Origin: Portulaca oleracea
Taxonomy: Eukaryota; Streptophyta; Magnoliopsida; Caryophyllales; Portulacaceae
Length of the DNA: 64,000 nt
Assembly: GCA_029582165.1 (NCBI GenBank)
Contig: CM055883.1
Span: 21,426,001 to 21,490,000, forward strand
Reading direction: 5' to 3'
Shown piece by piece: positions 60,042 through 64,000 of the stretch (within the stretch, counting starts at the first letter, position 1; each line of letters begins with the position of its first letter). Below the pieces are notes generated by a model, which saw only the letters and a list, made by a program, of their open reading frames with translations, was not told the origin of the DNA and ran no database searches. Position numbers and translations under genes: made by a program.

Positions 60042-60546
60042 GGATAGTTGGATTCTAATAATCCCTACTTATGCAAATTGGATGACAATAATCTATACTT
60101 TCAATTTGTATTCTGGTGGTCCAAAAAAAAAAATTGTATTGTAGTGGTACCAAATCCATCACCACATTCTTTTTATTTTTTTCATGCCTACCCCATTGTT
60201 TTCATTTTTTTCGTTCCTGCCCCCAGATAGATAATGAAGTGTAGTTGCTAAAACATTTTTTAAATTATTTTTTTGATATTCCGAGCAATTATTACGATTT
60301 TTTATAACGAATAAAATTCAAAAAATCATAAAAAAATTGGAAAACATATTGAAAATAATTGGGACAAATGATGTAAATTCATTAAAAATCGTGGTAAAGT
60401 GTTATACAAGTTTTGAATCAAATCCAATACAAAATCTATGATATTTACGGTATACTCTCGATTATGTCCCACTACAATACAATTTTATTTTTTTTGGACC
60501 ACAAGAATACAAATTGAAAGTAGGAATTATTGCCATCCAATTTTCC
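60042..60546. mobile_element. TIR MITE between TA microsatellites
   Basis: About 75-bp inverted repeats: CTTTCAATTTGTATTC and GTGGTCCAAAAAAA at 60098-60130 match the complement of 60488-60530. The left end carries an extra tandem copy of the terminal GTTGGAT...AATAAT...CTACTT motif. TA repeats on both sides hide the target site. Same type of setting as 31663-33156 but unrelated TIR sequence. Confidence 0.7.
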
Positions 60547-60584
<38 letters not shown>

Positions 60585-60585
60585 A
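60547..60585. repeat. (TA)n(TG)n compound microsatellite
   Basis: TA units followed by about 13 TG units. Confidence 0.95.
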
Positions 60586-60587
60586 AT

Positions 60588-60632
60588 AGATCATGTAAGC
60601 ATGCTCTTACTGTGAGCATGTAAACATGATCC
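60588..60632. other. Imperfect hairpin, possibly the end of a transposable element
   Basis: Arms of 19 bases (AGATCATGTAAGCATGCTC and GAGCATGTAAACATGATCC) pair with four mismatches around a 7-base loop. It sits at the border between the TG repeat and the gene-like segment. A matching second end was not found in the window. Confidence 0.4.
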
Positions 60633-60699
60633 ATATCCACCGTTAGATATACATCTGAAGGCTGCGCTTTTTTGGGGGGTTTATCTTTATTTTCTGACA

Positions 60700-61056
60700 A
60701 GGCACGTGACAATTCAATTGAATACCAGCGAGATTTGGGGGAGGAGAGACAAATAAACAGAGCATCAAATCACCCCCAACAACTTCCATAAACATACGCA
60801 CGCACAATTCAGGTTTCAAACTCAAAGGTGAGAGTCCGCCGGCCTTCAAAGATTCCCGTCGGCGAGTGGCTGTACGATGCCGGAATTTTATGCCCATGCT
60901 CTGTTCTTCAAATTTCTAGGTCGAATGTTCCCGTATTCGTCGTTAGGTTTGATTTCCGGCTAATTCGAAGTTTTGCTTGTAGGGTTTTCATGGAACAACC
61001 TTGCTGGGAGGTCCGGAAGAGGCGACGAAGGGAACAACTGCCAAAAAGAAACTAGA
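60700..61056 (+). other. Unidentified gene-like segment
   Basis: Base composition rises above the surrounding AT-rich DNA. Sequence such as GTAGGGTTTTCATGG and GGTTTGATTTCCGGCTAATT resembles a plant 5' leader and first exon. The best plus-strand frame (60828-61055, 75 codons) ends in a basic KRRRREQLPKRN stretch just before AAGGTTAGTAATATG, which could be a splice donor context. No protein family recognised. It could be the start of a host gene or of a long transposon continuing to the right. Confidence 0.3.
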
Positions 61057-62454
61057 AGGTTAGTAATATGATGTTTTGTGTTTGTGTTTTATGTTCATAA
61101 AATTCGAATGTTTGTGATGGTAAAACTCAGTGGCCGTTGGTGTGTGTTAGTGTTTTGTGCTTGTATTATTGATATCATTTTGTGTTGGTAAAGTTCGGAT
61201 GTTCATGATGGTAAAATTCAGATGGGTTGAGCATGGCGGATGTTCGTTTTTTGGTTGAACATGTCGGTTGTTTGTTATAACAGGATGATTAAATAGTGTG
61301 AATGTCATTAATCAAAACCATTGTTTATTGAGAATCACTCTTTTAGGATGATATGATTGTGAGGGTGAAGGACATTAAGTATGTATGTAATGGGCATAAA
61401 TTGATTCTGAAATGGGCATCAAACTGTAACTAACGAATGTGTAGTCGCCATTCAGCTCATTAGTGGATGAATTAAGTAAGTTTAGCATGCGACAAAATCG
61501 GTGGGCACGGTGTTGACCGAAATATCGCTGGGTAACATGATGAATATATGTGACGACCCTAGTAGCCCCCTTCCACCCCATATTTCATGGGTTTCTGAAT
61601 CGGCGAGGGAGGAAGTTGACGCTGGCACAATCCATGCCTATGGTACCGGACAAGACGGATTGCCCCCTGTCCCCAGTCAACGATTGAATGGTAATGTCCA
61701 GAACGAGTGTAGCTGATGTCTAATATGAGTTTAGTTGATGTCCACTTCCATTGTGTACATTTACATTTTGTACTCGACATTGTATTCAATTGTGTGGCCA
61801 CCGATAAATGGGAATGCGGGCTACAGGAAGATGATGTGTGTATTTTGTCTTCACTTGTGTACATTTACATTTTGTACTCGACATTGTCCTATGTGTAACC
61901 ATTGATAATAAAATTTGCAGGCAAAGGGGCTATTGGCTCTGAGAAGACACTATTGTCATGACATTGTCACATGTGAAGGCAACCAAGTGAAGCAACAAGT
62001 GATGAAGAAGGCGATGTACTAGAATAAACACGGTCATTTCCACCCGGACGCGAGCCTAGGATGACTGCAAACAGTAGTGTGAGAACACTATTATTTGGTC
62101 CCCCGTATATTTTGTCCCCTATATTTTTTTAAGGATATCTACCAGCATCATGCATCCACTAAATTTGTCTTTAATGTGCCGAGTATCAAACAGTGACGTG
62201 TATGTACGTTTTTTTTTTTTTTTTTTGTAATGAACACACATGGTGTTTTATCATTGTTTGTAATGGAATTAGTTGTGGGTAGGTCATGTTGATGTAATAT
62301 TCTTCACACTATGTGATGTTGTCCATTATGAATCAACTTGGGATTTATAGCTTGTTGTCCATTATAAGCCTTTCATGTCCATTATGTAACAGCAAAGAAT
62401 GTTAGATAAATGTACATCAACACAAGTATGGTCTCCATTGCCTATCGTTAAATG
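61057..62454. other. Non-coding or intron-like stretch
   Basis: Contains a perfect 31-bp direct repeat with a period of 104 bp (61753-61783 and 61857-61887) and a 72-codon open frame beginning with GTG (61501-61716) with no recognised domain. A T-run lies at 62209-62226. Nothing else could be supported. Confidence 0.45.
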
Positions 62455-63180
62455 TGTTGATGACCATTCTCACTAATTTGTGTTGTCCATATTGTTAACA
62501 ACTAATTAAAAAAAATCATATAACTTATTCGATGTTCGTTGCAACATTATGAATCAACTTGGGTCACGACTCGATGTCCATTTCATTGAATGTTGATGAC
62601 CATTCTCATTAACTGTATTGTCCATTATTGTTTTGAACTACTAATAAAAGAATTCATATAGCCCATCGTTGCAATATTATGAATCAACTATGCTTACATC
62701 AGTTGTCCATTTCATTGAATGTTGATGACCATTCCCACTGATTGTGTTGCCCATTGTTACTTTTAACTAATAAAAGAAATTCATATAGCTCATCGTTGCA
62801 ACGTTATGAATCAACTATGCTTACATCAATTGTCCATTTCATTGAATGCCGATGATCATTCTCACTAACTGTGTTGTCCATCGTTGTCTTCAACGAATAA
62901 CAATTAATAAAAGAAATTCATATAAATGTAATTTATATCACTAAATGATTTAAATCAACCCTCTTCCTCTTCCGTTCCTACTAAGATTGGCAACAGGTAC
63001 CGGTTGGGCTCCGTTCTTTTTCTTATATCAATTTTCCATTTTTTCATTGAACGTTGATGTCCATTTTCACTAAAGTTGTTGTTCGTTATTAGTGTTAACA
63101 AACTAATAAAGGACATTCATGTGATTTTTCAGTGTGCATTCTATGAAATGTTGAGGACCATTTGCAATATAGGGGTTGCA
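62455..63180. repeat. Minisatellite with units of about 127-137 bp
   Basis: GTTGATGACCATTCT recurs at 62455, 62592, 62721 and (mutated) 62848, each followed by TTGTCCAT and TATGAATCAACT. Weaker copies are visible near 63053 and 63150. The first four units are clearly collinear. Confidence 0.8.
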
Positions 63181-64000
63181 CATTAGAGCTTGTACCAAGC
63201 AAAATAATGTGTATATGCGTCGAGTAAAAAATATCATACACCATAAACGCGCAAAAAAAAAAATGATGAGGTATCAATGTGCCTAACAATCAATCAACCA
63301 AAACGACAGTTACTAGAAATGAAGTAAGTCCCATAACAAAACTGATCTTAACTCATTGAGATGCACACCGGAATATTCACTGTATGGCATCATGGGCAAT
63401 AGGTGTCACACACTCACACAAATGGATATTCAGTGCTTGGAGAATGGACATTGTCCAAGAATCAGATGCTGCTTCTAATAATAATAATCACACTAAATAA
63501 CACATGTGCATCCAGTGTTATTGAGTTGTGCATCAATTACAAACCATTACCATAAAAATGTTGCTGAATGAATTCAGGGTCCGCATACCTAGGTGGAGAA
63601 CCATTAAGTGCAGGGGCAATTGGAATGTTATGTTTTCCATTATACCATATGCTAAACACCAATGGACATCTAGCGTTTATTACATGGATATTAACTTCGA
63701 GCCTAATCATCTGAACATGAAACCCTTGTTTTTCCGCTGCAAACTCATGCTCTGCTTTTCTACATGTGTTCTCATCAGGACGAGCTCATCATCAACCACT
63801 TTTGATCGTTCGTTGAACTAATTTTCATGATAATCTTTATTAATTGATATCATATATCACGAGATGAATCCATTGGGTTGTTGTACGTGATTAAATTGAA
63901 ATCATACTTTACCTCATCTCAACATCGTCCATGGCTAAATAGGGATTAAGATGGATGTCCAGTTTCGCAGTGTCGTCTTAGCCCGTACAATGCTGACTTC
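63181..64000. other. No recognised feature
   Basis: Moderately AT-rich. One 97-codon plus-strand frame (63528-63821) shows no recognised motif. Confidence 0.5.

Overview
This window looks like repeat-rich heterochromatin from a flowering plant, probably a eudicot. Every recognisable coding fragment belongs to a plant transposon family: Ty3/gypsy (Athila-like gag and protease), Ty1/copia, plant L1-type LINEs with a DUF4283 ORF1, Helitron, hAT, CACTA and Harbinger-like elements. No intact host gene was found. The species cannot be named from the sequence alone.

Positions 1-31609 hold a tandem array of one non-autonomous LTR retroelement lying on the minus strand. Seven LTRs (about 3.3-3.6 kb each without later insertions) alternate with internal domains of only about 0.55-0.65 kb. 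Neighbouring units share LTRs (LTR-int-LTR-int and so on). Each internal domain keeps a tRNA-iMet primer binding site and a polypurine tract joined to the last codons of a gypsy-type pol, and nothing else of an LTR-element proteome. A 444-bp CACTA MITE at the same base in LTR4 and LTR5 shows that the array grew by duplication of units. LTR1 carries a clean 2034-bp Helitron. Each LTR has a GC-rich cassette bracketed by telo-box-like GGGTTTTAGGGTTT sequences. A related solo LTR at 52388-55315, in the opposite orientation with a 5-bp target duplication (CTATT), confirms the LTR termini and lacks the GC-rich cassette.

Positions 31610-43081 are a nest. A TIR element with a tRNA-like cloverleaf sits in a TA microsatellite (31663-33156), followed by a diverged LTR remnant (33181-33373). 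A decayed Athila-like gypsy element on the minus strand follows (33394-43081). It is interrupted by a hAT element (33609-35195, TSD GGTACAGG, with a further MITE inside) and by a copia element (35835-40215, TSD TCACT). The copia has lost its reverse transcriptase and is itself interrupted by a hAT MITE (38546-39207, TSD GCAGCCAC).

Positions 43142-52150 are two nearly full-length but mutated LINEs of one family, placed head to head, each ending in a TA-repeat tail. Both keep the same 8-base ORF1/ORF2 overlap (ATGGTTAA).

Positions 52174-64000 contain a Helitron 3'-end hairpin, the solo LTR, a Harbinger-like MITE with a 161-bp internal duplication, AT-rich sequence without recognised genes, a MITE in a TA/GT microsatellite, an unidentified gene-like segment near 60.7-61.1 kb and a minisatellite of about 130-bp units.
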